Assembly (NCBI RefSeq): GCF_024721315.2
Contig: NZ_JANFAK020000085.1
Location: forward strand, 1 to 37,371
Direction: 5' to 3'
From: Streptomyces sp. Isolate_45
GTDB lineage: Bacteria; Actinomycetota; Actinomycetes; Streptomycetales; Streptomycetaceae
DNA length: 37,371 nt
This document shows positions 1 through 8,111 of this stretch, piece after piece (within the stretch, counting starts at the first letter, position 1; every line of letters starts with the position of its first letter). The notes under the pieces were generated by a model. It was not told where the DNA came from, did no database searches, and was given only the letters and a program-made list of their open reading frames with translations. Both the position numbers and the translations under genes were made by a program.

Positions 1-201
1 CTCGCGCGCCGGGGCGTGCGCCGGGGCGGCGGGCCGCGCGGCCGGGGCCGAGGCCGGCAGGGGTCCGACCGGCAGGGTCGGATCCGGGTCCGGGGGCGGG
101 GGAGGGGAGGACAAGGCGTAACCGCACACCCCGCAGAAACGGTCACCCTCCTCCAAGGGCTCCGCGCAGCTGGGGCAGCCCGACGGCCGATGCATCGACA
201 T
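1..201 (-). CDS. Zinc-ribbon protein, N-terminal fragment (possible PP2C-type phosphatase)
   Basis: Only the first 67 codons lie inside the window; the frame stays open through the left edge. The ATG at 201-199 comes 3 bases after the kinase stop (207-205), so the gene is almost certainly co-translated with the PknG-like kinase. An in-frame GTG directly before it and a second ATG at 195 are alternative starts. The N-terminus carries a four-cysteine zinc ribbon (CPSC near residue 9, then CGVC about 14 residues later), followed by a Pro/Ala-rich linker. In streptomycetes such ribbons often precede PP2C-type phosphatase, VWA or FHA domains, and a phosphatase beside the kinase would make sense. 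The catalytic part is not visible, so the function is inference only. Confidence 0.7.
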   Translation of the reverse strand, partial: MSMHRPSGCPSCAEPLEEGDRFCGVCGYALSSPPPPPDPDPTLPVGPLPASAPAARPAAPAHAPARE

Positions 202-204
202 CAC

Positions 205-3000
205 TCACACCCACGTCCGGGGACGGAAACGGTTTGCCCGTTCCACCAGTTCGATCCTCTCCTCGCCCCGCTGCGCCAGCCGGGCGAGGACGCGGTACGA
301 GCGTTCCAGGCCGAAGCGCAGCCCCCGCTCGTCCAGTTGACTGCCGAGCAGCGAGGTCCGGCCGGGGTCGGCGCCCCGGCTACCCGACAGTACCCAGTCC
401 AGGGCCACGCCCAGAACCTCCGTCGACAGTCGCTCCTGCCGCTCCGGGTCCAGCCCGAACCGCCGCAGCGCCTCGACCTGCCCCGACGCCGCCACGAGAT
501 CGGCCAACAGGGGCTCCTGCGGGGACCGGTCGCGCAGGCGTGCCCGTACGGCCGCCACCCGTGCGGCGGTGTAGTGGATGGAGGCCTCCGGTACGGACTC
601 CAGCGTGCGCACCGCACCGTCCCGGTCACCGGACGCCAACTGCACCCGGGCCAGCCCGAAGGCCGCGCTCACGAACCCCGGGTCGGTGGTCCAGACGAGG
701 CGGTAGTACTCGGCGGCGTTGTCCAACTGTCCGAGGATCTCGGCACACAGACCGAGGGCCAGCTTCGGAGCGGGCTCGCCCGGGAAGGCGTCGTATATCG
801 CGTCGAAGGACAGTGCCGCTATCTCGTCGTCCCCGGTGGCGAGCGAGGCGATCCCGCGGGCCCACACCACGCGCCAGTCGTCCGGGTACCGGTCCTCCAG
901 CGCGGTCAGGGCCTCGCCGGCCACCACGAGTTCGCCCAGTTCGAGCCGGGCCCGCAGCTCGCGCAGCCGCAGTTCGGCGGAGTCGGTCGGGGCCGAGCCG
1001 AGGGCGCCCAGCAGATCGGCGGGCGCGGAGGCGAGGAGTCCGGTCAGGAAGCCGGCGTTGGGGTCGGCGGCGTCGACCAGGGGCACGGGCAGGGCCAGTG
1101 CAGTGTCGCGCGCGTCGAGGCGCGCCAACCCGGTCCGGACCGGGGACGCCCCAGCCCCCGGCGCCATCACCGGAACGGAAACCTCCGACGAACCGGCCCG
1201 CGTCGACCGGCCCTCCTGCGCCTGCCCGGCCCGTCGGGCCCCGGGTACGGGAGCGCCCGCCATGTGCGTGGCGGTGGTCCCGAGCGCCGCGACACCGCCC
1301 CCGAGCGGGGCCTGCGCGGGCACGGGCGCCGGGCCGCCGAAGGGAGGAACGACCGCGACTGCCCCCGCGGCACCGGACGCGGCCGGAATCGGAACGGGAG
1401 CGGCCACAGGGACCGGAGTCCCACCCGCAGCCCGCCGTCCGCCGCGGCCCCGGCCCCACGGCCGTCCCGTGGTCTCCCGCGCACCCAGCCGGGACACCAC
1501 GGCGCCCGGCCCGTCCGCGTAGAGCCGGGTGTCCGGAACCCGCAGCTCGGGACCGAACAGCGTCGACAGCTGCGGCCGCGGCCGGCCCGTCTGCAACGCG
1601 ACGACCTCCCGCAGCACACCGGTGAGCTGGTCCGCCATCTCCTGCGCCGAGGCGAACCGTCGACCCGGATCCGGATCGGTGGCCCGGACCAGCAGCCGGT
1701 AGAACGACTCGTACCGGCCGAACACCTCGATGTGCTCGGGGTCCGGCAGCGAGTCCACGAACACGTTCGTGTAGCCCTGGAAGTCGAAGGTCAGCACGGC
1801 GAGGGTGCGCGCCACCGTGTACAGGTCGGAGGCCACGGACGGACCCAACTCGGCCACCTCGGGGGCCTGGTAGCCCACGGTTCCGTATATCGCCGACTCG
1901 TCGTCGTCCATCCGCCGGACCGCGCCCATGTCGATCAGCTTGAGCTGGTCCTGCTGCTGGATGGCGTTGTCGACCTTGAAGTCGCAGTACAGGAGGTTGC
2001 GGCTGTGCAGGTGCCCGAGGGCCTCCAGCGCCTCGATCCCGTACGCGCAGGCCTGCTCCACGGGCAGCGGGTCGCGTCTGCCGTCCGGCCGGCGCCGCTC
2101 GTTCGCGATCTCCTTCAGCGACTTGCCGCCCACGTACTCCATGACGATGTACCCGTCGAGCGAACCCGTCCGCTGGTCCAGGTGCTCCACGAAGTTGTAG
2201 ATCCGCACGATGTTGGAGTGCTCGATCTCCGCGAGGAAGCGCCGCTCGGAGATCGCCGCCTCCATCGCGTCCTGGTCCCCGGTGTCGAGGAGGCCCTTGA
2301 GGACCACCCACCGGTCGGAGACGGCCCGGTCCACGGCCAGGTAGACCCAGCCCAGACCGCCGTGCGCGAGGCAGCCCGCCACCTCGTACTGGCCGTGCAC
2401 CACGTCACCCGCGCGCAGCTTGGGCACGAACGAGTAGGGGTGGCCGCACTTGGTGCAGAACCCCTCCGTACGGCCCGGCCGCTCACCCCGGGCCCGCCCG
2501 ACCGGCGCCCCGCAGTCCGAGCGCGAGCAGAACCGCTTGCGCTCGGGGACCTCAGGGTTCTCCAGTACGGCCGCCGACGGATCCGGACGCGGCACCTGCG
2601 GCACGCTGACCAGCCCTGCTCCCAACCGGCCGCGCCCCGAGGCCGAGGACGCCGAACCGGAACTGCGCACCGACACCGAACGGGTGGACGCGGAACCGGG
2701 CAGGGACCGCGACAGCCGCCCGGACACCGAGCGGCGGGACGAGGAGGACCGGGAGGAGCGGGAGGACCGCGCCGAGGCCGAGGACCGGCCCGAGCCTCGC
2801 GAGCCCGCCGAGCCCCGGGAGTCGCCGTGCCGGGCGGCGCTGGTCATGCCCGTCGGCGGGGAGACCAGTTCCTCGGCGCCCGCCGCGACCGCGCCCGTCG
2901 GGGCGAGCCCGCAGGTGTCGCAGTACAGCTCGCCGCCACCCATGTCCTCGTACGTCCCGGGGCAGCCGGGGCGCATGCAGGGCGTTCCGATCAGGCTCAT
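205..3000 (-). CDS. pknG: PknG-like serine/threonine protein kinase with zinc ribbon, rubredoxin-like domain and TPR
   Basis: A 931-residue cytosolic kinase with the PknG architecture. A zinc ribbon (C8, C13, C27, C30) is followed by a Ser/Arg-rich linker (about 53-127) and a rubredoxin-like element (C158, C163, C182, C185). The kinase domain spans about 200-460: glycine loop 213-218, invariant Lys235, catalytic loop YCDFKVDN with Asp340 and Asn345, DMG in place of DFG at 357-359, and QAPE at 378-381. After a Pro/Ala-rich linker comes a TPR-like region with the FPGEPAPKLALG signature typical of PknG. The non-RD catalytic loop is also typical of this family. In mycobacteria PknG phosphorylates the FHA protein GarA and so controls 2-oxoglutarate metabolism under control of GlnX and GlnH; both have homologues just upstream here. 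The start overlaps the preceding stop as ATGA, indicating translational coupling. Confidence 0.9.
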   Translation of the reverse strand: MSLIGTPCMRPGCPGTYEDMGGGELYCDTCGLAPTGAVAAGAEELVSPPTGMTSAARHGDSRGSAGSRGSGRSSASARSSRSSRSSSSRRSVSGRLSRSLPGSASTRSVSVRSSGSASSASGRGRLGAGLVSVPQVPRPDPSAAVLENPEVPERKRFCSRSDCGAPVGRARGERPGRTEGFCTKCGHPYSFVPKLRAGDVVHGQYEVAGCLAHGGLGWVYLAVDRAVSDRWVVLKGLLDTGDQDAMEAAISERRFLAEIEHSNIVRIYNFVEHLDQRTGSLDGYIVMEYVGGKSLKEIANERRRPDGRRDPLPVEQACAYGIEALEALGHLHSRNLLYCDFKVDNAIQQQDQLKLIDMGAVRRMDDDESAIYGTVGYQAPEVAELGPSVASDLYTVARTLAVLTFDFQGYTNVFVDSLPDPEHIEVFGRYESFYRLLVRATDPDPGRRFASAQEMADQLTGVLREVVALQTGRPRPQLSTLFGPELRVPDTRLYADGPGAVVSRLGARETTGRPWGRGRGGRRAAGGTPVPVAAPVPIPAASGAAGAVAVVPPFGGPAPVPAQAPLGGGVAALGTTATHMAGAPVPGARRAGQAQEGRSTRAGSSEVSVPVMAPGAGASPVRTGLARLDARDTALALPVPLVDAADPNAGFLTGLLASAPADLLGALGSAPTDSAELRLRELRARLELGELVVAGEALTALEDRYPDDWRVVWARGIASLATGDDEIAALSFDAIYDAFPGEPAPKLALGLCAEILGQLDNAAEYYRLVWTTDPGFVSAAFGLARVQLASGDRDGAVRTLESVPEASIHYTAARVAAVRARLRDRSPQEPLLADLVAASGQVEALRRFGLDPERQERLSTEVLGVALDWVLSGSRGADPGRTSLLGSQLDERGLRFGLERSYRVLARLAQRGEERIELVERANRFRPRTWV

Positions 3001-4385
3001 GCGTCCTCCTTCCCCGGCCCGCCGGGCCGGTGCTGCTCGGGTGGGTACTGCTCGGGTGGGTACTGCTCGGGCAGGTGGTGCTCCCGGACGTCGTGCCGGC
3101 CCGGTGCGCCGCGGTCCTGGCTACCAGGGCCTTGAGCACCAGGGTCTTGAGCACCGGGTTCCTGCGGTGGTGCCAGCGCCTCGGCGGTGGCCCGCTGGTA
3201 GCGCAGGACCGCCAGTTCGGCGGCCCGCAGATCGCAGGGCGCGCTCCACAGCATCCGCCGGGCGGTGTCGTACCGCTCGATCAGCAGCGGATCCTCCGCC
3301 AGTCCGTGCCGGGCGACCTTCGCCTTGTAGGCGTCCAACCTGCCGCGCAGTTCGGCCCGCACGGCCAGTGGGGCCGTCACCGCGGTCAACGACTCACGGG
3401 CCCGCCGGAGTTCCTCCTCGGCCCGTTCCTCCAGGGCGTCCAGCAGCGGGGACAGCCGGTGCCACTGCGCGTGCCTGCGGTACTCCGCGGCCGCCGCGAG
3501 CTGCTCCTGCAGGGCCGTCGGCGGTCCGCTGACGGCCGGTACCTCGGACGCCGCGATCTTCGCCAGCACCTCGATGCGGGCGTTGCGCGCCTCCGAGAGC
3601 GTCCGATCGGCCCGCGAGAGCACGTCCCGCAGGGCGATCAGCCGCTGCTCGGCGTCCTGCCGGACGGTCAGTACCGCCTCGACCTCCCGCCGTACGTCGT
3701 CCAGCGCGCGGGCCGCCCGGTCGTAGCGGGTGGTGTCCGGCCGCCCCCCGCCCGGGGCGGAACTCCCCGCCGCCGGGGTCCAGAAGGCCAGCGGGTCCGC
3801 GATCACCCGCTCGCGCAGCCGCGCCAGCTCGGCGGTGATCGACTCCAGGTCGTCCCCCGACGGGTGTTCGCCCGGCCGTACCCCCACCGAGTGCGCCAGC
3901 GACCGGGTGCGGTGCAGTTCGGCGGCGAGCAGGTCGATCCGCGCGGGCAACGCCGACCACACCGCGTCCGCCGCGACCACCAGGTCCAGGGAGCTCGCGT
4001 AGAGCTCGTTCATCCGGGCCACGAGCTCGGCCAGGGAGAACCGCTCCGCGAGCGCTGCGCCCTCCAGCCCCGCGCCGGCGATGGTCACCCCGGGCCCGCG
4101 CAGCCGCTCGGTCAGCTCCGCCAGGTCCTCCCGGTTCGGCCAGCGCCGCCGCTCGCGGATCGCGCGGGCGGCGGCCAGGGCCCCGCTGTAGGCGTCGAAG
4201 TACGTCCACAACCGGGTGATGGCGGTGTCGGCGACGGCCCACCGCTCCTGGGTGATCCCGCTCAGCGCGGCCCCCTCCAGGAGCCTGCGACCCGCGTGGT
4301 CCTGGAGCGCGAGCAGGGAGGTCTCCACGGCCTCGTGCTCCGCGCCCAGCCGTGTCAGCGCACGGTCGACGTCGTCCCTGTCCAT
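2997..4385 (-). CDS. Conserved helical protein of the GlnX-GlnH-PknG operon, function unknown
   Basis: A 462-residue soluble protein that I do not recognise as a named family. It has no signal peptide or membrane segment. It is rich in Ala, Glu, Arg and Leu with long charged helical stretches (for example about 130-170 and 205-330) that look like coiled coil or helical bundle. The C-terminus is low-complexity, with PGAQ-type and PEQYP repeats. The start is the ATG at 4385; a GTG immediately before it is an alternative. It lies 56 bp after the glnH-like gene, and its stop overlaps the kinase start as ATGA, so the two proteins should be made together. The mycobacterial glnX-glnH-pknG operon has no equivalent member. 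A scaffold or adaptor between membrane sensor and kinase is a reasonable guess, nothing more. Confidence 0.8.
   Translation of the reverse strand: MDRDDVDRALTRLGAEHEAVETSLLALQDHAGRRLLEGAALSGITQERWAVADTAITRLWTYFDAYSGALAAARAIRERRRWPNREDLAELTERLRGPGVTIAGAGLEGAALAERFSLAELVARMNELYASSLDLVVAADAVWSALPARIDLLAAELHRTRSLAHSVGVRPGEHPSGDDLESITAELARLRERVIADPLAFWTPAAGSSAPGGGRPDTTRYDRAARALDDVRREVEAVLTVRQDAEQRLIALRDVLSRADRTLSEARNARIEVLAKIAASEVPAVSGPPTALQEQLAAAAEYRRHAQWHRLSPLLDALEERAEEELRRARESLTAVTAPLAVRAELRGRLDAYKAKVARHGLAEDPLLIERYDTARRMLWSAPCDLRAAELAVLRYQRATAEALAPPQEPGAQDPGAQGPGSQDRGAPGRHDVREHHLPEQYPPEQYPPEQHRPGGPGKEDA
3034..3078. repeat. 15-bp tandem repeat, three copies
   Basis: The unit TGCTCGGGTGGGTAC occurs twice exactly and a third time with changes at its end. 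On the minus strand it encodes the repeated residues PEQYP at the C-terminus of the helical protein. A looser repeat around 3130-3160 encodes PGAQ units. Because the unit is a multiple of three, copy-number change would preserve the frame. Confidence 0.8.
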
Positions 4386-4441
4386 CACTGCGGGCCCCGT
4401 TCCCGGAAGGCTCACGTAAGGCCTCGATTCCGCCACCGGCC

Positions 4442-5488
4442 TCAGCCGTCCCGGTACTTGGGCGCGGGCGGCGAGGCCACCTTCGGCAGCACGTTCTGGA
4501 AGTGGTCCCGGTACGAGGTCGCCCACGGGCTGTTGTCGCCGCCCGCCCGGTAGTCCTCCAGCACCTTGTTCACCCGGCGCACCAGGTCGGAGGCGTCCTT
4601 GTTCATCGCCACCCCGTAGAACTCGCGGGTGAAGGGGGCGCCGACGAGTTGCACCGACGGGTCCTGCGCGGCCTGGCCGGCGGCGAGCGCGTTGTCCGTG
4701 ATGATCCCGTCGACCTCGCCCATTTGCAGCCGCACCAGGCAGTCCAGCTGGTTCGGGACGGAGACCGACACCGAGCCGTAGGCCCGGGACTTGAGGGCCG
4801 CCTCCGCCGTGGACCCGGCGGCCGTGCAGATCCGGCGGCCGTTCAGCGAACCGTCGTACCCGGTGATGGGCGAACCCTTGGGGGCCAGGACCTGCTGCCC
4901 GGCCTCGAAGTAGGCGGTGGAGAAGGCGACGTCCTCCAGACGCTTGCAGTTGATGGTCATCGTCCGGACGACGACATCGACGCGGCCCTCCTGGAGGGCG
5001 GGGATCCGCTGGCTGGTGGGGATCGCCCGGTAGATGACCAGGTCCTCGTTGCCGAGGATGTCCTTGGCGATGGCCTTGACCAGGTCGATGTCGAAGCCGA
5101 CGAGGTGGCCGTCCGGATTGCGGTAGCCCCACTTGAAGCTGTTCTGGTCCACGCCCGCGACGAGCTTGCCGGCCTTGCGGATCCGCTCGATCGTCGGCCC
5201 GTCCATGGTGGACGGGCGCAGGCTCGCCTCCGGGTCCGGGCAGGTGTCGGCGGGGGCGGCGGGCGCCGCGACCACCGCGGCCGGCTCACGGACCGGACCG
5301 GACCGCCCGGCGTCCGGTGCGCCGTGGGCCAGCGGCAGCAGCACGGCCGCCGCCGTCACCGCACAGGCGGCGGCCATCGCGCTCACCCCGCCCCAGCCGC
5401 GCAGCCGCCCCGCCGCGCGCCGTGCCGGGGACGCCCCCGGCGTCCCGGCCGCCTCGTCCCGCCCCGCCCGCATCCGCCGTATCCGCAT
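4442..5488 (-). CDS. glnH: GlnH-like periplasmic-type amino-acid-binding protein
   Basis: A 348-residue extracytoplasmic binding protein of the polar amino-acid family (SBP_bac_3). The ATG at 5488 is chosen because it follows an AGGTGAG ribosome site and lies 5 bp after the upstream stop. A hydrophobic segment at about 34-55 anchors or exports it, and a Pro/Ala linker leads to the binding fold at about 105-340. That fold carries motifs usual in the family, such as GKLVAGVDQNSFKWGY, VGFDIDLVKAIAKDIL and DVVVRTMTI. Mycobacterial GlnH is a lipoprotein that binds Asp, Glu, Gln and Asn and signals through GlnX to PknG. Here I see no canonical lipobox: Cys42 sits in the hydrophobic core after Ala-Ala-Ala. 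There is no ABC permease or ATPase beside it, which favours a sensor over an importer. Confidence 0.85.
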   Translation of the reverse strand: MRIRRMRAGRDEAAGTPGASPARRAAGRLRGWGGVSAMAAACAVTAAAVLLPLAHGAPDAGRSGPVREPAAVVAAPAAPADTCPDPEASLRPSTMDGPTIERIRKAGKLVAGVDQNSFKWGYRNPDGHLVGFDIDLVKAIAKDILGNEDLVIYRAIPTSQRIPALQEGRVDVVVRTMTINCKRLEDVAFSTAYFEAGQQVLAPKGSPITGYDGSLNGRRICTAAGSTAEAALKSRAYGSVSVSVPNQLDCLVRLQMGEVDGIITDNALAAGQAAQDPSVQLVGAPFTREFYGVAMNKDASDLVRRVNKVLEDYRAGGDNSPWATSYRDHFQNVLPKVASPPAPKYRDG

Positions 5489-5493
5489 CGATC

Positions 5494-6891
5494 TCACCTG
5501 TACTCCGAAAGCCTGCGACCGATGCCGAGGAGGGCGGCCACCGCACCCAGGACGGCCAGGGCCGCCGAGCCCGTCACCAGCCCGTCCAGCGCGCCGAGCC
5601 CGCTCCGGGCCGCCCGGGTGAACTCCTGCTGCTCGTGGACCACGGCCTCCTCCAAGGAGGCGTCCACGACGTCGAACGACGCCCCACTGCTCTTCTTGTC
5701 CCCGATCACCTGGGGCAGGGCCAACTCGTAGTCGCCCTTCATGTCCGACTCCCGGGCCGCCGCGTGCCGCTGCTTCCACTCGGTCACGCCGGCCGCGGCC
5801 TTCTTGAGCGGATCGCGGCCACTGGCGTCGTCGGCGAGCCGCAGGGCCTTCGCCAACCCCTCGTCGAGCTGCCGCATGTTCGTCGCGTAGTCGACGTCGT
5901 ACTTGTCGGACTTCTTGTCCTCGGCCAGTACGGCGCCCCGCGCGATCAGCGTCAGGTTCTCGCCGGCCCGCGCCTGGAGCGAGGCGATCCGCGCGTCGTT
6001 CAGCACCTTCAGCGACTCCTGCCCGTCCGCCCGGGCCTCGGTCAGCCCCGAACGGGCGACGGTCTGCCCGACCGTCAGCCACAGCAGCACCACCACCGAG
6101 GCGGCGGTAGCGGCCAGCAGCCCCTGGTTGAAGACCCGGTGGGTGCGCAGGTAGTTGCGCCGCTGCGCCCACACCAGCGCGCCGACGGCCAGCACCCCGA
6201 TCCCCGTCGCGGCCAGCGGCCAGGAGCGGGCCTCGTCGTGGTCCGTGTAGAGCCGGCCGGTCTCCGCCTCGTACAGCCGCTGCGCGGCGGGCAGCAGCAC
6301 CGTGCTCATCTGCTCGTTGGCGTGGCGCAGGTAGGCCCCGCCCAGGGGCAGTCCCTGCCGGTTGTTGGCGCGCGCCTGCTCGATCAGGCCGGTGTAGCGG
6401 GGCAACTGCTCGCCGAGCAGCGCTATCTCCTTGCGGGACTCCCCGCCGGCGCCGGTGTTCGCCGCCGCGCTGATCAGGAGCCGGGAGGCGCTGGCGATGT
6501 CCTTCTCGTACCGCTGACGGACCTCCCGGGGCTCCTGGGCTCCCGCGAGGAACCCGCTGGAGGAGGCCGTGTCGGCGTCCGCGAGGGAGCGGTAGATGTT
6601 CGCCGCGTCCGCGCTGAGCGGCTGGCTGCGGCCCACCACGGCCTCGGCCGCGGCGACCCGGTCCGACACCTCCCACACGGCGACCGCGCCGAACAGCACG
6701 ATCAGCGCGGCGAGTACGGCCCCGATGATCCGCAGCCGACCGGGTTCGGTGGTCGCCGCGGCGCGCAGCCGCTCGACGCCCTCCGCCCAGGCGGTGCCCC
6801 TTCCCGGAGGGGCGGGCGGGCCCGCGGCAGGCCGGGGCGGCGCACCGGAGGTGCCGCCCCCGGGCGCGGGCGCGCGTGTCGTGATGGCCAC
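5494..6891 (-). CDS. glnX: GlnX-like four-helix transmembrane sensor protein
   Basis: A 465-residue integral membrane protein. Hydrophobic segments lie at about 54-76, 224-242, 257-279 and 436-458, leaving two large extracytoplasmic helical domains (about 77-223 and 280-435) that resemble four-helix-bundle sensor domains. The GTG at 6891 is preferred because a GGGGGAGG ribosome site lies 5 bases upstream; an upstream in-frame extension has no comparable site. The cytosolic N-terminus is Pro/Gly-rich. In mycobacteria GlnX transmits the amino-acid-bound state of GlnH across the membrane to PknG. Gene order, topology and adjacency to glnH-like and pknG-like genes support the same role, though sequence similarity could not be measured here. 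It is the first gene of the leftward operon. Confidence 0.8.
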   Translation of the reverse strand: MAITTRAPAPGGGTSGAPPRPAAGPPAPPGRGTAWAEGVERLRAAATTEPGRLRIIGAVLAALIVLFGAVAVWEVSDRVAAAEAVVGRSQPLSADAANIYRSLADADTASSSGFLAGAQEPREVRQRYEKDIASASRLLISAAANTGAGGESRKEIALLGEQLPRYTGLIEQARANNRQGLPLGGAYLRHANEQMSTVLLPAAQRLYEAETGRLYTDHDEARSWPLAATGIGVLAVGALVWAQRRNYLRTHRVFNQGLLAATAASVVVLLWLTVGQTVARSGLTEARADGQESLKVLNDARIASLQARAGENLTLIARGAVLAEDKKSDKYDVDYATNMRQLDEGLAKALRLADDASGRDPLKKAAAGVTEWKQRHAAARESDMKGDYELALPQVIGDKKSSGASFDVVDASLEEAVVHEQQEFTRAARSGLGALDGLVTGSAALAVLGAVAALLGIGRRLSEYR

Positions 6892-7103
6892 CGTGACCTC
6901 CCCCTTGGTCCCTTTGCTCCGGAGCAGTATGGCCTTAGCGGCGGCCGACCACAGCACCCGGTGCTCGATCTTGGGTGATCCGTACCCGCGGCCGACCCGG
7001 GGGACGCCCCCCGTGTCGCCCCTGCCGCCCCCCGCCACCCCTTCACCGTCAATACGTCGGGACGGCCCCCACGGTTCCAGACCCGCCGCCTCCCCGGGCG
7101 GGT
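6892..7103. promoter_or_regulatory. Upstream region of the glnX operon and 3' end of the csn operon
   Basis: These 212 bp hold no gene. They must contain the leftward glnX promoter, but no clear -35/-10 pair stands out. A perfect 10-bp palindrome GCTCCGGAGC lies at 6916-6925, about 25 bp before the glnX start. At 7081-7103 a hairpin (ACCCGCC and GGCGGGT arms, 9-nt loop) directly follows the csnK stop and is a likely rho-independent-type end without a clear U tract. Confidence 0.5.
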
Positions 7104-8111
7104 TCACCCGAAATGGGCACGGAGCTTCTCGTGGGCCCCGGGGGGCGCCCCCAGTGCGTCGAGCCCCAGCAGTCCGGCGCCCAGCACCGGCGGCGCGGCC
7201 ACCACCGAGATCCGCGCGAGCGGGGCCCGCCGCGCCAACAGCTCCCCGATCCTGTCGTTGAGCTGCGGATGCCCGGCCGCGAGCACGCTGCCGCCCAGCA
7301 GTACCGGTACCTCCCGCGCCAGCAGGCCGAGCCGCTCCAGCGCCACCGACGCCATCGCCACCACCTCGTCGGCCTGCCGTTCCACGAGGGAGGAGGCCAC
7401 CGGATCGCCCGCGGCGGCCACCGCGAACAGCACCGGCACCAGCTCGTGCACCCGCCGTCGGGCGAGGGAACCCAGGTGCAGCGCCTCGATCAACTCGTAC
7501 ATGGAGCCGAGCCCGAAGTGTCCCGGCAGCGCCACCGCCAGCTCCGTCGGCCCGCCGCGCCCGTCCTCGGCGCGCGCCGCCCACCACAGGGCCTCCTCCG
7601 CGAGCCCGCCCCCGCCGCCCCAGTCACCGGAGATCATCCCGACCGCCGGGAACCGGGCGGTGCGCCCGTCGGGCAGCATGCCGACGCAGTTGATGCCCGC
7701 CCCGCAGACCACCGCGACCCCGCGCGGCGCGTCCCCGGCGGGGAGCCCCGCCCGCAGGATCGCGAAGGTGTCGTTGCGCACCTCGGTCGCCGCGCCCCAG
7801 CCGCGCGCGCTGACGGCGTCGGCCAGCCGGCGTTCCTCCACGGGCAGGTCCGCGTTGGCCAGGCACGCGGAGACCTGGGCGGCGTACGGGGCCCCCGGCC
7901 GCAGTCGGGGCAGCCCGGCGGCCTCCGCGGCCTCCGCGACGGCCTGCCCGAGGACGTCCACGGCCGCCTCGACGCCGACCCGGGGCGGCTGGAAGCCCCC
8001 GGACCGGCCGGTGCCGAGGACGCTGCCGTCGGCGCCGATCAGGGCGACGTCGGTCTTGCTGTTGCCGGCGTCGACGGCGAGCACGGCCGCGCCGGCGGGC
8101 GTCACGCCCAT
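7104..8111 (-). CDS. csnK: Sugar kinase of the BadF/BadG/NagK family (CsnK)
   Basis: A 335-residue ATP-dependent kinase of the ASKHA superfamily. The N-terminus holds the phosphate-1 loop VDAGNSKTDVALI at about 13-25, and the middle contains VVCGAGINCVG and ISGDWGGGGGLAEEALW, typical of N-acetylglucosamine/glucosamine kinases of this group. It is the last gene of the csn locus and should phosphorylate glucosamine released from imported chitosan oligosaccharides. The ATG at 8111 is backed by AAGGAG 8 bases upstream and overlaps the csnH stop by 10 bp; a GTG at 8105 is possible. The csnK name rests on gene order and family match with the Streptomyces coelicolor csnR-K operon; the substrate is inferred. 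Confidence 0.85.
   Translation of the reverse strand: MGVTPAGAAVLAVDAGNSKTDVALIGADGSVLGTGRSGGFQPPRVGVEAAVDVLGQAVAEAAEAAGLPRLRPGAPYAAQVSACLANADLPVEERRLADAVSARGWGAATEVRNDTFAILRAGLPAGDAPRGVAVVCGAGINCVGMLPDGRTARFPAVGMISGDWGGGGGLAEEALWWAARAEDGRGGPTELAVALPGHFGLGSMYELIEALHLGSLARRRVHELVPVLFAVAAAGDPVASSLVERQADEVVAMASVALERLGLLAREVPVLLGGSVLAAGHPQLNDRIGELLARRAPLARISVVAAPPVLGAGLLGLDALGAPPGAHEKLRAHFG

Noticed and set aside
16..3135. Plus-strand open frame of 1039 codons opposite the kinase
   Set aside because: A shadow of the PknG-like gene: Arg/Gly/Pro-rich translation, no domain and no ribosome site.
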